DNA from: an uncultured Aquimonas sp.
GTDB lineage: Bacteria > Pseudomonadota > Gammaproteobacteria > Xanthomonadales > Xanthomonadaceae
Reading direction: 5' to 3'
Length of the DNA: 7,549 nt
Assembly: GCA_946481615.1 (NCBI GenBank)
Contig: CAMLOR010000160.1
Location: 1-7,549, forward strand
The notes beneath the pieces are model-generated. The model was given only the letters and a program-made list of their open reading frames with translations, was not told the origin of the DNA and did no database searches. The stretch's first letter is position 1; each line of letters begins with the position of its first letter. The position numbers and the translations under genes were made by a program. Of this stretch, positions 1-6,164 are shown in pieces.

Positions 1-121
1 AACCCCCGGCCGACTCCAGCTTCCGGCGAAGCCGGCGCCGCAGCCGGGCCGGCCATCCCACCCCGGCAAGAGCACCTGCGACAACCTCGCAGCACCCACC
101 TGCTCTGCACCCCGCGACAAC
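1..121. other. Leading non-coding stretch, no gene supported
   Basis: This stretch lies between the window edge and the stop codon of the minus-strand rhomboid gene. Open frames cross it on both strands, but none has a recognisable protein sequence. It is rich in short inverted repeats: CCGGC/GCCGG at 23-35 around a GAA loop, and the nested pair at 69-106 described separately. It may be a 3' untranslated region plus intergenic DNA. A gene continuing off the left edge on the minus strand (an ATG at about 55) cannot be excluded, because too little of it is visible. Confidence 0.5.
69..106 (-). terminator. Nested hairpin just downstream of the rhomboid gene, possible terminator
   Basis: Two nested perfect inverted repeats are visible. 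The outer arms are AGAGCA (69-74) and TGCTCT (101-106); the inner arms are CTGCGA (76-81) and TCGCAG (87-92) around a 5-base loop. On the minus-strand transcript this folds 16 bases after the rhomboid stop codon. No run of U follows, so it is not a textbook intrinsic terminator. It could instead be a Rho-dependent 3' end structure or chance folding in GC-rich DNA. Confidence 0.25.
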
Positions 122-1561
122 TCACCGATGCGCGAGCAGAAAGCGCGCCTTCTCCGAAAGTGCGTGCTGTGGGAAGCGCTGCACGAGCGCGCCGAGTGCG
201 CGTTCGAAGCCTTCCACCTGACGGTGGCGTTCGCGGTAGAGGCCGAGCTGGAACAAGCCCTGCGCGGTGGCATCGTCGCCCGGCGCCGATTGCAACAGCG
301 TTTCGACAGCGTCGGGCGCATCGAGATCGAGCCAGCGGCGTGTCAGCGCAAGACGCGTCGGACCGTCCACGGCGAGACCCGCTTCGGCGCGAAGCGCTTC
401 GGACTGTTGCGCGGCGGCCTGCGCGTCCGGCGCGGCGAGCCTCAGCACCTCGAGCGTACGTTCGCGGCGCGACGCCGGATGGCCTGCGTTGCGCGCAACG
501 CGCTGGCGCGCGAGCGCCACGTCGAACCGCAAAGGCGATTCGGCCTGCAGTTCCTGCAACAGCAGATCGGCCTCGCGCAGTTCCATGCGTCCAAGATGCG
601 CCTGCGCGCGCGCCCAGCGATCCTCGACCGCGGCCTCCGGCTCATCCTCGATGAAATCGTCGCGCACCTGCCGCGCGGCCACCAGCGCGGCGCCGAGCAA
701 CGCGCCCGTGACGAGGCCGCCTGCATGCGCATCGAAGCCGATGCCCAGATCGTCGTTGGCGAGCAGGTTGTAGACCTCCCAGCCCAGCCACACCGGGAAC
801 AGCCAGATCGCCGGCGCGCGCACGTAATCGAACACCACGCCGATCCAGTAGAAGAAACGCACCGGCTGCCGGCCGTAGACCAGGCAGAACGCGCCCATCA
901 GGGCCGCGATCGCGCCCGAGGCACCCAACCCGCCACCGGACTCGCCCCAGCGCCACCACAGGGAAACCGCGCTCGAACCCAATGCGCCGAGCAGATACAC
1001 GGCGGCGAAGCGCCAGCCACCGAGCGCGCCTTCCACCAGCAGCCCGAGCGCCGCGAGGAAGATCATGTTGCCGATCAGATGATCCAGCCCGCCGTGCAGG
1101 AAGGCCGACGACAGCATTCGCCAGAAATCGATCTCGCTGCTGCGCAGAATGTGGCGCAGGGTGAAGACCTCGTCGCGCAGTTCGTCGTAGCGCGGCCGCA
1201 GTTCGCGCCAGCGCGCGAAGGCCTCCTCGTCTTCGAACAGTTCGCCGCCCGCCAGGGCCTGTGCGAAGGCCACGTCGGTCAGCGCTTCCTGCGCCACCAG
1301 CAACACGCGCGAAGGCTCCGGTGCGGCACGCAGTCCGACCAGTTCCTCGCTGCGGCCGCGCCGCTCCAGCCAGGCCTCGTAGGCCGGCTCCTCCAGCGTG
1401 CCGAGGCCACTTTCCACGTAATGCGACTGCGCGGCGTGGATGGCAGCCCCGTCGCCGGACTGGAACAGCACGAACACCGCCACGTTGACCAGCATCAGCA
1501 ACGCGGTGACGAAGGGGAAGGTGGCGCGCGTCAGCGGCCGGTGCAGGGGCAGGATCAACAT
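122..1561 (-). CDS. Rhomboid-family intramembrane serine protease with long loop 1 and helical C-terminal tail
   Basis: The 479-residue product is a predicted inner-membrane protease that cuts substrates inside or beside a transmembrane helix with a Ser-His dyad. The catalytic serine is S215 in GASG (213-216) and the partner histidine is H279 in DAHAGG. The [10 protein letters not shown] block supplies H156, H161 and N165, matching the conserved His/Asn of the second core helix. Hydrophobic segments fall near 16-34, 165-183, 186-205, 212-230, 235-262 and 280-297. About 100 mostly charged, helical residues (40-140) lie between helices 1 and 2, where the loop is usually short. About 180 soluble residues follow the core and look like TPR-type helix pairs (about 311-350 and 430-479). 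The ATG at 1561 was chosen because the first helix begins soon after it; an upstream in-frame start at 1597 would add 12 polar residues. It is divergent from greB. No clear promoter or Shine-Dalgarno was seen. The family call is firm; the substrate is unknown. Confidence 0.9.
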   Translation of the reverse strand: MLILPLHRPLTRATFPFVTALLMLVNVAVFVLFQSGDGAAIHAAQSHYVESGLGTLEEPAYEAWLERRGRSEELVGLRAAPEPSRVLLVAQEALTDVAFAQALAGGELFEDEEAFARWRELRPRYDELRDEVFTLRHILRSSEIDFWRMLSSAFLHGGLDHLIGNMIFLAALGLLVEGALGGWRFAAVYLLGALGSSAVSLWWRWGESGGGLGASGAIAALMGAFCLVYGRQPVRFFYWIGVVFDYVRAPAIWLFPVWLGWEVYNLLANDDLGIGFDAHAGGLVTGALLGAALVAARQVRDDFIEDEPEAAVEDRWARAQAHLGRMELREADLLLQELQAESPLRFDVALARQRVARNAGHPASRRERTLEVLRLAAPDAQAAAQQSEALRAEAGLAVDGPTRLALTRRWLDLDAPDAVETLLQSAPGDDATAQGLFQLGLYRERHRQVEGFERALGALVQRFPQHALSEKARFLLAHR

Positions 1562-1591
1562 GGCGCAAGCGTGGCAAACGTCGCGCCCGCC

Positions 1592-1635
1592 CCGCAATGC
1601 TTGCGGCGCGCGCGGCGCGCTGGCATAACGCCAGC
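1592..1635. repeat. Two adjacent inverted repeats over the greB promoter
   Basis: The first is CCGCAA-TGC-TTGCGG (1592-1606), with perfect 6-base arms; its right arm is the proposed -35 of greB. The second is GCTGGC-ATAAC-GCCAGC (1619-1635), also with perfect 6-base arms; it spans the proposed -10. Their centres are 28 bp apart. They could be operator half-sites for a repressor, or coincidence in GC-rich DNA. No protein that would bind them can be named. Confidence 0.35.
1601..1629 (+). promoter_or_regulatory. Predicted sigma70-type promoter for greB
   Basis: TTGCGG (1601-1606) is separated by exactly 17 bp from CATAAC (1624-1629). TGG directly precedes the -10, giving the extended -10 form TGn. 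Transcription would start at about 1635-1639, at or within a few bases of the greB ATG, so the mRNA would have almost no leader. No Shine-Dalgarno sequence lies in front of that ATG, which fits leaderless initiation. This is inferred from motif matches only. Confidence 0.5.
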
Positions 1636-1638
1636 CCC

Positions 1639-2154
1639 ATGTCCCGCTGGCGCCCCCCCTCCCCCGCTTCCACCGCGCTCATCACGCGCGAAGGGTTCGA
1701 GCGCCTGCGCGACGAACTCAACGGGCTGTGGAAGGCGAAGCGTCCGGAAGTGGTGAAGGCGCTGGCGGCAGCGGCCGCCGAAGGCGACCGCTCCGAGAAC
1801 GCCGAGTACACCTACCGCAAGAAGCAGCTCGGCGAGATCGATCGCCGCGTGCGCTATCTGAGCAAGCGGCTCGAGACGCTGAAAGTCGTCGAAGACGCGC
1901 CGGCGGACCTTGCCGCCATCCGCTTCGGCGCCTTCATCGAACTGGAGGACGATGCCGGCGCGCTGGCGAACTACCGCATCGTGGGGCCGGACGAAACCGA
2001 TGCGGCGCGCGGCTGGATCAGCGTCGATTCGCCGCTGGCGCGTGCCGCGCTGGGGAAGCGCGTCGACGACGAGTTCCAGGCGGCGCTGCCCGGCGGCATG
2101 CGGCGTTTCGTCGTGCTCGAAGTGCGCTACGGCAGCGACGGCGGCGCGGGATAG
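1639..2154 (+). CDS. greB: Transcription elongation factor GreB
   Basis: This 171-residue GreB binds in the secondary channel of RNA polymerase and stimulates cleavage of backtracked RNA, releasing stalled complexes. The N-terminal coiled-coil hairpin spans about 16-84. Its tip carries GDRSENAEY (49-57), with the acidic residues D50 and E53 that complete the polymerase active site. [18 protein letters not shown] (67-84) follows and is close to E. coli GreB. The C-terminal FKBP-like domain (about 95-165) contains YRIVGPDE and [16 protein letters not shown] motifs. The basic, Arg-rich coil and this IDRRVRYL signature favour GreB over GreA. It is about 13 residues longer than E. coli GreB (158), mainly in a Pro/Ser-rich leader (2-12). 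The ATG at 1639 was chosen because homology begins near residue 13 and a promoter lies immediately upstream. An in-frame ATG at 1597 would place the promoter inside the gene. The 3' end overlaps the convergent DUF3025 gene by 28 bp. Confidence 0.94.
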   Translation: MSRWRPPSPASTALITREGFERLRDELNGLWKAKRPEVVKALAAAAAEGDRSENAEYTYRKKQLGEIDRRVRYLSKRLETLKVVEDAPADLAAIRFGAFIELEDDAGALANYRIVGPDETDAARGWISVDSPLARAALGKRVDDEFQAALPGGMRRFVVLEVRYGSDGGAG

Positions 2155-2969
2155 ACGCGGCCGGGGCGCAGCGGGCGGAAGCAAGGGGCAGTGGCGTAAA
2201 AGGCGGCATCGCCGGTGTGCGGATGCCAGCCGGGGATGCCGCTCAGCGGCAGCGGGCGCAGTTCCTGCGGATCGGTGAGCAGCGAACCGTCGTGGATGCC
2301 GGCTGCCACGAGTTCGACGATGGCTCCCTCTCCTTCATGAAGAGAAGAGGGCTGAAGCACGGCCAGGCATTTGGCGGTGTGCACGGGCTCGGGTTGCAGC
2401 GCGTGTTCCAGCAGCGCGTGACCGAACACGATGACGCGGGCCTCGCCCGTCTGCCACGCCCGCGCGTTGTCGAAGAACAACGCGCGCCAATCGTGCGCGT
2501 TCCATGCCTCCAGCAAGGCAGGATCGCGCAGCACCACGATCGCCCCGGCTTCGTCGAAATGCGTCTGGGCGCACTGCGCGCGCGTGCGTTCCCGGCCCGC
2601 CTGCGCCACATCCGCGGCCTGGCGCACGTTGAGCGCGGCCTTGAGCGCGCGGCGATCCAGCCACATCAGCGCGTTGAACAGATCGTGCCAGTTGGCGGCG
2701 CGCGTTGCGATCTGGCCGCGATCGTGGATGCGGGTTTCGTAGTGCAGGCCGTCGGCCAGCAGCGCAGGGGTCTGTTCGACGAACTGCAATGGTGCGCCGG
2801 AATGCGGATGCCTCACCTCACCCAGGGCGGCGTTCAGCGTGTCGATGGCAGGCCACTCCCAGCCATCGAGCAATCCGGCGTCGTGCGCGAAGCCCGCGAA
2901 GATCGGCGCCTGGAAGCGTTCGCGCGGCACGTCCGCGCGCGCCGGAGCCACGAAACGCTGGCGCGCCAT
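2127..2969 (-). CDS. DUF3025 family protein
   Basis: This 280-residue protein is predicted to be soluble, with no signal peptide or membrane segment. I recognise it as DUF3025 from [12 protein letters not shown] (93-104), followed by an AALN stretch (111-114), [10 protein letters not shown] (138-147), a [11 protein letters not shown] block (181-191) and the C-terminal LSGIPGWHP (242-250). The function of the family is not established, and no catalytic site can be assigned from the sequence. The ATG at 2969 lies 13 bp after the rimO stop codon. A GAGGA overlapping that stop codon, about 12 bases upstream, may serve as ribosome-binding site, so it is probably co-transcribed with rimO. Its last 9 codons (stop included) overlap the end of greB on the other strand. 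A short inverted repeat of less GC-rich composition at 2326-2351 falls in residues about 207-215 (SSLHEGEG) and may be an in-frame insertion. Confidence 0.86.
   Translation of the reverse strand: MARQRFVAPARADVPRERFQAPIFAGFAHDAGLLDGWEWPAIDTLNAALGEVRHPHSGAPLQFVEQTPALLADGLHYETRIHDRGQIATRAANWHDLFNALMWLDRRALKAALNVRQAADVAQAGRERTRAQCAQTHFDEAGAIVVLRDPALLEAWNAHDWRALFFDNARAWQTGEARVIVFGHALLEHALQPEPVHTAKCLAVLQPSSLHEGEGAIVELVAAGIHDGSLLTDPQELRPLPLSGIPGWHPHTGDAAFYATAPCFRPLRPGRVYPAPPSLP
2326..2351. repeat. Intragenic inverted repeat in the DUF3025 gene
   Basis: The outer arms are CCCTCT (2326-2331) and AGAGGG (2346-2351). They enclose a perfect 10-base palindrome, CTTCATGAAG (2333-2342). The purine/pyrimidine-rich composition differs from the surrounding codons. 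Dispersed repeats with CCCTCTCC..GGAGAGGG ends are common in this bacterial group, so this may be a degenerate copy tolerated in frame. It is also compatible with chance. Confidence 0.3.
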
Positions 2970-2982
2970 CGCCGCGCCGTCC

Positions 2983-4320
2983 TCAGTCGTCGTCGCCTTC
3001 GCCCACCAGGCCGAAGAGATCGTGCTCGTCGCTGCCCAGGATGCGCACGTCGGCGAAATCGCCCGGTTTCAGGCCGGCGGCGGCGCCGTCCTGGATCTGC
3101 ACCAGGCCGTCGATCTCGGGCGCGTCGGCCTTCGAGCGCGCGATCGCCAGCTCGCCGTCGATGGCGTCGACCAGCACGCGCTGCGTCGTGCCGATCTTGG
3201 CTTCGAGGCGCGCGGCACTGATCTCGGCCTGCTGGTCCATGAAGCGCTGCAGGCGTTCCTGCTTCACTTCCTCCGGCACGGCGTCGGGGATCGCATTCGC
3301 GGCCGCTCCCTCCACCGGCGAATACGCGAAGGCGCCGACACGGTCGAGCTGCGCTTCCTCGATGAAGTCGAGCAGCATGTCGAAGTCTTCTTCCGTCTCG
3401 CCGGGGAAGCCGACGATGAAGGTACTGCGCAGCGTCAGGTCGGGGCAGATGTCGCGCCAGCGCGCGATGCGTTCGAGATTCTTCTCCACCGCGCCGGGCC
3501 GCTTCATCAGTTTCAGGATGCGCGGGCTGGCGTGCTGGAACGGGATGTCGAGGTACGGAAGGATCTTGCCTTCCGCCATCAGCGGCACGATGTCGTCGAC
3601 GTGCGGATACGGATAGACATAGTGCAGGCGCGTCCACAGGCCGAGTTCCGACAGGCCCTCGCACAACGCCTTCATGCGCGTTTCGTAAGCCTTGCCGCGC
3701 CATTCGCGCGGCGCGTACTTCACGTCGACGCCGTAGGCGCTGGTGTCCTGCGAGACGACGAGCAGTTCCTTGACGCCGCCCTTCGCCAGCTTCTCGGCTT
3801 CGCGCAGCACGTCGTCGACGGGACGCGACACCAGATCGCCGCGCATCGAGGGAATGATGCAGAACGTGCAGCGGTGATTGCAGCCTTCGGAAATCTTCAG
3901 ATATGCGTAGTGCTTCGGCGTCAGTTTCACGCCGTAGTCGGGAATCAGGTCGACGAAGGGATCGTGCTTCGGCGGCAGCGCGTCGTGCACCGCGTTCATG
4001 ACGCTGATGTAGTCCTGCGGCCCGCTGATCGAGAGCACGCCCGGGTGCGCCTCGCGGATCACCTCGGCGCGCTTGCCCAGACAACCGGTCACGATGACCT
4101 TGCCGTTCTCGGCCATGGCCTCGCCGATGGCGTCCAGCGATTCGGCCACCGCCGAATCGATGAAGCCGCAGGTGTTGACCACCACCACGTCGGCGGCGTC
4201 GTAGCTCGGCACGATGTGGTAACCCTCGACCTTGAGCTGGGTGAGGATGCGCTCGGAATCGACCAGCGCCTTCGGGCATCCGAGGCTGACGAAACCGACT
4301 TTCGGGGACGAGGAGGACAT
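2983..4320 (-). CDS. rimO: Ribosomal protein S12 methylthiotransferase RimO
   Basis: RimO is a cytoplasmic radical-SAM enzyme that adds a methylthio group to the beta-carbon of a conserved aspartate in ribosomal protein uS12 (Asp89 in E. coli). The 445 residues are close to the E. coli length of 441. The N-terminal UPF0004 domain carries the three auxiliary-cluster cysteines C15 ([12 protein letters not shown]), C51 (NTCGF) and C80 (VTGC). The radical-SAM domain has GCNHRCTFC with C147, C151 and C154, followed by IIPSMRG. The C-terminal TRAM domain lies at about 375-440. [12 protein letters not shown] and [18 protein letters not shown] are the RimO rather than MiaB forms of these motifs. The ATG at 4320 was preferred over an in-frame TTG at 4332, because homology starts at about residue 7 and a consensus -10 lies 29 bp upstream. 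The Ser-rich 2-5 stretch and the acidic GDDD tail are unremarkable. It leads an apparent two-gene unit with the DUF3025 gene and is divergent from the hydrolase operon. Confidence 0.97.
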   Translation of the reverse strand: MSSSSPKVGFVSLGCPKALVDSERILTQLKVEGYHIVPSYDAADVVVVNTCGFIDSAVAESLDAIGEAMAENGKVIVTGCLGKRAEVIREAHPGVLSISGPQDYISVMNAVHDALPPKHDPFVDLIPDYGVKLTPKHYAYLKISEGCNHRCTFCIIPSMRGDLVSRPVDDVLREAEKLAKGGVKELLVVSQDTSAYGVDVKYAPREWRGKAYETRMKALCEGLSELGLWTRLHYVYPYPHVDDIVPLMAEGKILPYLDIPFQHASPRILKLMKRPGAVEKNLERIARWRDICPDLTLRSTFIVGFPGETEEDFDMLLDFIEEAQLDRVGAFAYSPVEGAAANAIPDAVPEEVKQERLQRFMDQQAEISAARLEAKIGTTQRVLVDAIDGELAIARSKADAPEIDGLVQIQDGAAAGLKPGDFADVRILGSDEHDLFGLVGEGDDD

Positions 4321-4341
4321 GACGGCAGGCAACGGCGAAGG

Positions 4342-4370
4342 GGCGCGGATTATACGGATAGAATCGCGCC
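4342..4370. repeat. Imperfect inverted repeat in the rimO/hydrolase divergent promoter region
   Basis: GGCGCGGATT (4342-4351) mirrors AATCGCGCC (4362-4370) with a single bulged G. The arms enclose or overlap the candidate -10 boxes of both divergent promoters. A dimeric regulator site controlling both directions is one reading; none can be named. An unselected palindrome is the other. Confidence 0.35.
4349..4354 (-). promoter_or_regulatory. Candidate -10 element for rimO
   Basis: On the minus strand these bases read TATAAT, a perfect sigma70 -10 hexamer. They would start transcription near 4342, leaving a leader of about 20 bases before the ATG at 4320. No recognisable -35 is seen at 16-18 bp spacing and no extended -10 is present, so it may rely on an activator or on the -10 alone. 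Confidence 0.42.
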
Positions 4371-4388
4371 ATCGCTCGGGAGGACCGC
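4359..4388 (+). promoter_or_regulatory. Candidate -10, start site and ribosome-binding site for the hydrolase-HIT-pxpBC operon
   Basis: TAGAAT (4359-4364) is followed after 6 bases by an A at 4371, a plausible transcription start. The resulting 18-base leader contains a strong Shine-Dalgarno, GGGAGGA (4378-4384), 4 bases before the ATG at 4389. No good -35 is visible near 4336-4341. This is by far the best ribosome-binding site in the window and fixes the start of the downstream gene. Confidence 0.45.
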
Positions 4389-5051
4389 ATGGGGCACTGG
4401 ATCGAAATCGGCACGCGCACCGGACCCATCCGCGGCTGGCGCGTCGAAGCCACGGGCGCGGTGCGCGGGCGGCTGGTGGTGGTGCAGGAGATCTTCGGCG
4501 TGAATCCGCACATCCGGAAGGTGGCGGAACGCTTCGCGGAACAGGGGTTCGAGGTGCTGGCGCCGGCCCTGTTCGACCATTTCGGCGAGGGCCCGATCGA
4601 GCTGGGCTATGACCAGGCCGGCGTGGCGCGCGGGCGCGAACTCGTGGCCAATCTCGGGTTCGACGCGGCGCTCGAATACGTGGCGGCGGCGCGCGACGCG
4701 CTGGCGGGGGACGGCAGGGTCGGCGTGGTCGGGTTCTGCTGGGGCGGCACCGTGGCCTTCCTCGCCAATACGCGGCTCGGCCTGCCGGCAGTGAGCTACT
4801 ACGGCGGCCGCACCATGGCTTTCAACGAGGAAATGCTGCGCGCGCCGATGCTGTTCCACTACGGCGAGCGCGATCCGATCATCCCGCCCGAACACCGCGA
4901 AGCGCAGATCGCCGCTCACCCGGAAGCGATCGCGCACGTCTATCCCGCAGGGCACGGCTTCAACTGCGACGTGCGCGCTGACTACGAGCCGGAGAGCGCG
5001 GCGCTGGCCCTGCAGCGCACAGTGGATTTCTTCGCGCGAGCGCTGGCATGA
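4389..5051 (+). CDS. Dienelactone hydrolase family protein (alpha/beta hydrolase)
   Basis: This 220-residue cytoplasmic alpha/beta hydrolase belongs to the dienelactone hydrolase family. The triad is visible: nucleophile C117 in GFCWGG (115-120), D162 in GERDPIIP (159-166) and H189 in AGHGFNCD (187-194). E34 in VVQEIFGVN (31-39) is the conserved glutamate that interacts with the cysteine in this family. Length and motif spacing agree with classical dienelactone hydrolases of about 230 residues. The cysteine nucleophile supports true family membership, but many such proteins are not in aromatic degradation pathways. No ring-cleavage genes are nearby, so the substrate cannot be inferred. The ATG at 4389 has a strong Shine-Dalgarno. 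The stop overlaps the start of the HIT gene by 4 bases (ATGA), implying translational coupling in one operon with pxpB and pxpC. Confidence 0.93.
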   Translation: MGHWIEIGTRTGPIRGWRVEATGAVRGRLVVVQEIFGVNPHIRKVAERFAEQGFEVLAPALFDHFGEGPIELGYDQAGVARGRELVANLGFDAALEYVAAARDALAGDGRVGVVGFCWGGTVAFLANTRLGLPAVSYYGGRTMAFNEEMLRAPMLFHYGERDPIIPPEHREAQIAAHPEAIAHVYPAGHGFNCDVRADYEPESAALALQRTVDFFARALA

Positions 5052-5455
5052 GCTTCGAACTGCACCCGCAGCTGCGCGCCGACACCGCGTTCGTGGCGGC
5101 GTTGCCGTTGTGCGATGTGCTGCTGATGAACGATGCGAATTATCCGTGGCTGATCCTCGTGCCGCGCGTGGCCGGCATGCGCGACGTGATCGACCTCGAC
5201 GACGATGCGCAGGCGCGGCTCATGCGCGAGATCGCGGCGGCCTCGCGTGCGCTGAAGTCGCTGTACTCGGCGCACAAGCTGAACGTCGCCGCGCTGGGCA
5301 ACCAGGTCGCGCAGCTGCACGTGCACGTGATCGCGCGCCAGACCGACGATGCGGCCTGGCCCGGTCCGGTCTGGGGCCGCGTGCCTGCGCGTCCCTACGA
5401 CGAGACGGCGCACGAAACCCGCCTGCGCGAACTGCGCGGCGCTTTGGGCGGGTGA
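5048..5455 (+). CDS. HIT family protein (histidine triad-like nucleotide-binding protein)
   Basis: This 135-residue protein has a histidine-triad fold. NQVAQLHVHVIAR (85-97) contains H91 and H93. The position of the first triad histidine is Q89, giving the Q-x-H-x-H variant common in bacterial members. Upstream NDANYPWLILVPR (28-40) and downstream DAAWPGPVWG (101-110) are the usual flanking blocks of this subgroup. HIT proteins hydrolyse or transfer nucleoside monophosphates (AMP-lysine, dinucleoside polyphosphates, nucleoside phosphoramidates), but the substrate of this subgroup is not known to me. It starts inside the hydrolase stop codon (ATGA) and its own TGA overlaps the GTG start of pxpB (GTGA), so it depends on the operon for expression and probably on coupled translation. 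The link to oxoproline metabolism is positional only. Confidence 0.9.
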   Translation: MSFELHPQLRADTAFVAALPLCDVLLMNDANYPWLILVPRVAGMRDVIDLDDDAQARLMREIAAASRALKSLYSAHKLNVAALGNQVAQLHVHVIARQTDDAAWPGPVWGRVPARPYDETAHETRLRELRGALGG

Positions 5456-6117
5456 AACGGCCCGCGCCCGAAGCGCTCGGCGACAGCGCACTGCTGTTGC
5501 GGCTGGGCGACGGCATCGAATCGGGCACGGTGCGTCGCGTGCATGCGCTCGCGCGACGGTTGCGCGCGACAGCACCGGTGGAGATAGGCGACATCGTCCC
5601 CGCATACGCCAGCGTGGCGGTGTTCGTTCGGCCGGAAGCCCTCGCCATCGATGCCGGCTTGCTGCCGCGGGTCGAGACGTGGCTGGCCGATGCATTCGCC
5701 GAGGCCACTGGCGCGGACGCGACGCCGCGCCTCGTCGAAGTGCCCGTGCGTTATGGCGGCAGCGACGGCCCCGATCTCGCGCAGGTCGCACGGCGTTGCG
5801 GCCTGGATGAAGACGAAGTGATCGCGCGCCATGCGGCGGCCGAATACACCGTCGCGATGCTGGGCTTCGCACCTGGCTTTCCTTACCTGCTCGGCCTCGA
5901 CCCGGCGTTGGCGACGCCGCGCCACGCGCAACCGCGCACGCGCGTGGCCGCCGGCAGCGTCGGCATCGGCGGCGCACAGACGGGCATCTATCCGCGGGAA
6001 AGTCCCGGCGGCTGGCAGATCATCGGACGCACGCCGCTCGTGCTGTTCGATGCCACGCGCACGGAACCCAGCCTGCTGCAACCGGGCGACCGCGTGCGCT
6101 TCGTGGCGTTGCGATGA
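5452..6117 (+). CDS. pxpB: 5-oxoprolinase subunit PxpB (KipI/allophanate hydrolase subunit 1 family)
   Basis: PxpB pairs with PxpC and works with PxpA as the ATP-dependent 5-oxoprolinase that opens 5-oxo-L-proline to L-glutamate. Family marks in the 221 residues are VEVPVRYGG (95-103), MLGFAPGFPYL (136-146), and the nearly continuous conserved block from TPRHAQPRTRV (155-165) through GSVGIGGAQTGIYP (168-181) to PGGWQIIGRTP (185-195). The C-terminal LQPGDRVRF (209-217) is also typical. The older names KipI and allophanate hydrolase subunit 1 refer to the same fold, but the adjacent pxpC and pxpA point to oxoprolinase. GTG at 5452 was chosen as start: it overlaps the HIT stop codon, and homology (GDSALLLRLGD) begins by residue 10. 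Its stop overlaps an ATG of a mini-ORF (ATGA, 6114-6117). Confidence 0.95.
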   Translation: MKRPAPEALGDSALLLRLGDGIESGTVRRVHALARRLRATAPVEIGDIVPAYASVAVFVRPEALAIDAGLLPRVETWLADAFAEATGADATPRLVEVPVRYGGSDGPDLAQVARRCGLDEDEVIARHAAAEYTVAMLGFAPGFPYLLGLDPALATPRHAQPRTRVAAGSVGIGGAQTGIYPRESPGGWQIIGRTPLVLFDATRTEPSLLQPGDRVRFVALR

Positions 6118-6164
6118 CGAGCCGGTTCGCTACACCCATCGCCCGCATGTGGATGCCGCGATGA
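6114..6164 (+). CDS. Possible 16-codon mini-ORF bridging pxpB and pxpC
   Basis: An ATG at 6114 overlaps the pxpB stop as ATGA and opens a frame encoding MTSRFATPIARMWMPR. This frame ends with the TGA at 6162-6164, which in turn overlaps the pxpC ATG as ATGA. It would let ribosomes finishing pxpB re-initiate and be delivered to the pxpC start across the 43-base gap. No clear Shine-Dalgarno is present and no homology can be judged at this length. It may be coincidence. If translated, its role is more likely coupling than a functional peptide. Confidence 0.25.
   Translation: MTSRFATPIARMWMPR

Noticed and set aside
1..66. Minus-strand gene starting at about 55 and leaving the window (ATGGCCCGG...)
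   Set aside because: Only about 18 codons are visible, with no recognisable protein and a GC-rich hairpin-prone sequence.
128..1756. 542-codon open frame on the plus strand opposite the rhomboid gene
   Set aside because: It is antisense to a gene with intact catalytic motifs, and its product is Arg/Gln/His-rich low-complexity sequence without family features. Long antisense frames are expected at this GC content.
1728..3221. 497-codon plus-strand frame across greB, DUF3025 and rimO
   Set aside because: It spans three well-supported genes in other frames and encodes Arg/Ala-rich shadow sequence.
2839..4503. 554-codon open frame on the plus strand opposite rimO
   Set aside because: It is a mirror of the RimO codon pattern, with no recognisable domain. 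It crosses the rimO promoter and runs into the hydrolase gene.
4389..5051. Aromatic-degradation (chlorocatechol) pathway membership of the hydrolase
   Set aside because: The family is right, but no ring-cleavage dioxygenase, cycloisomerase or LysR regulator is nearby; the operon partners concern nucleotides and oxoproline.
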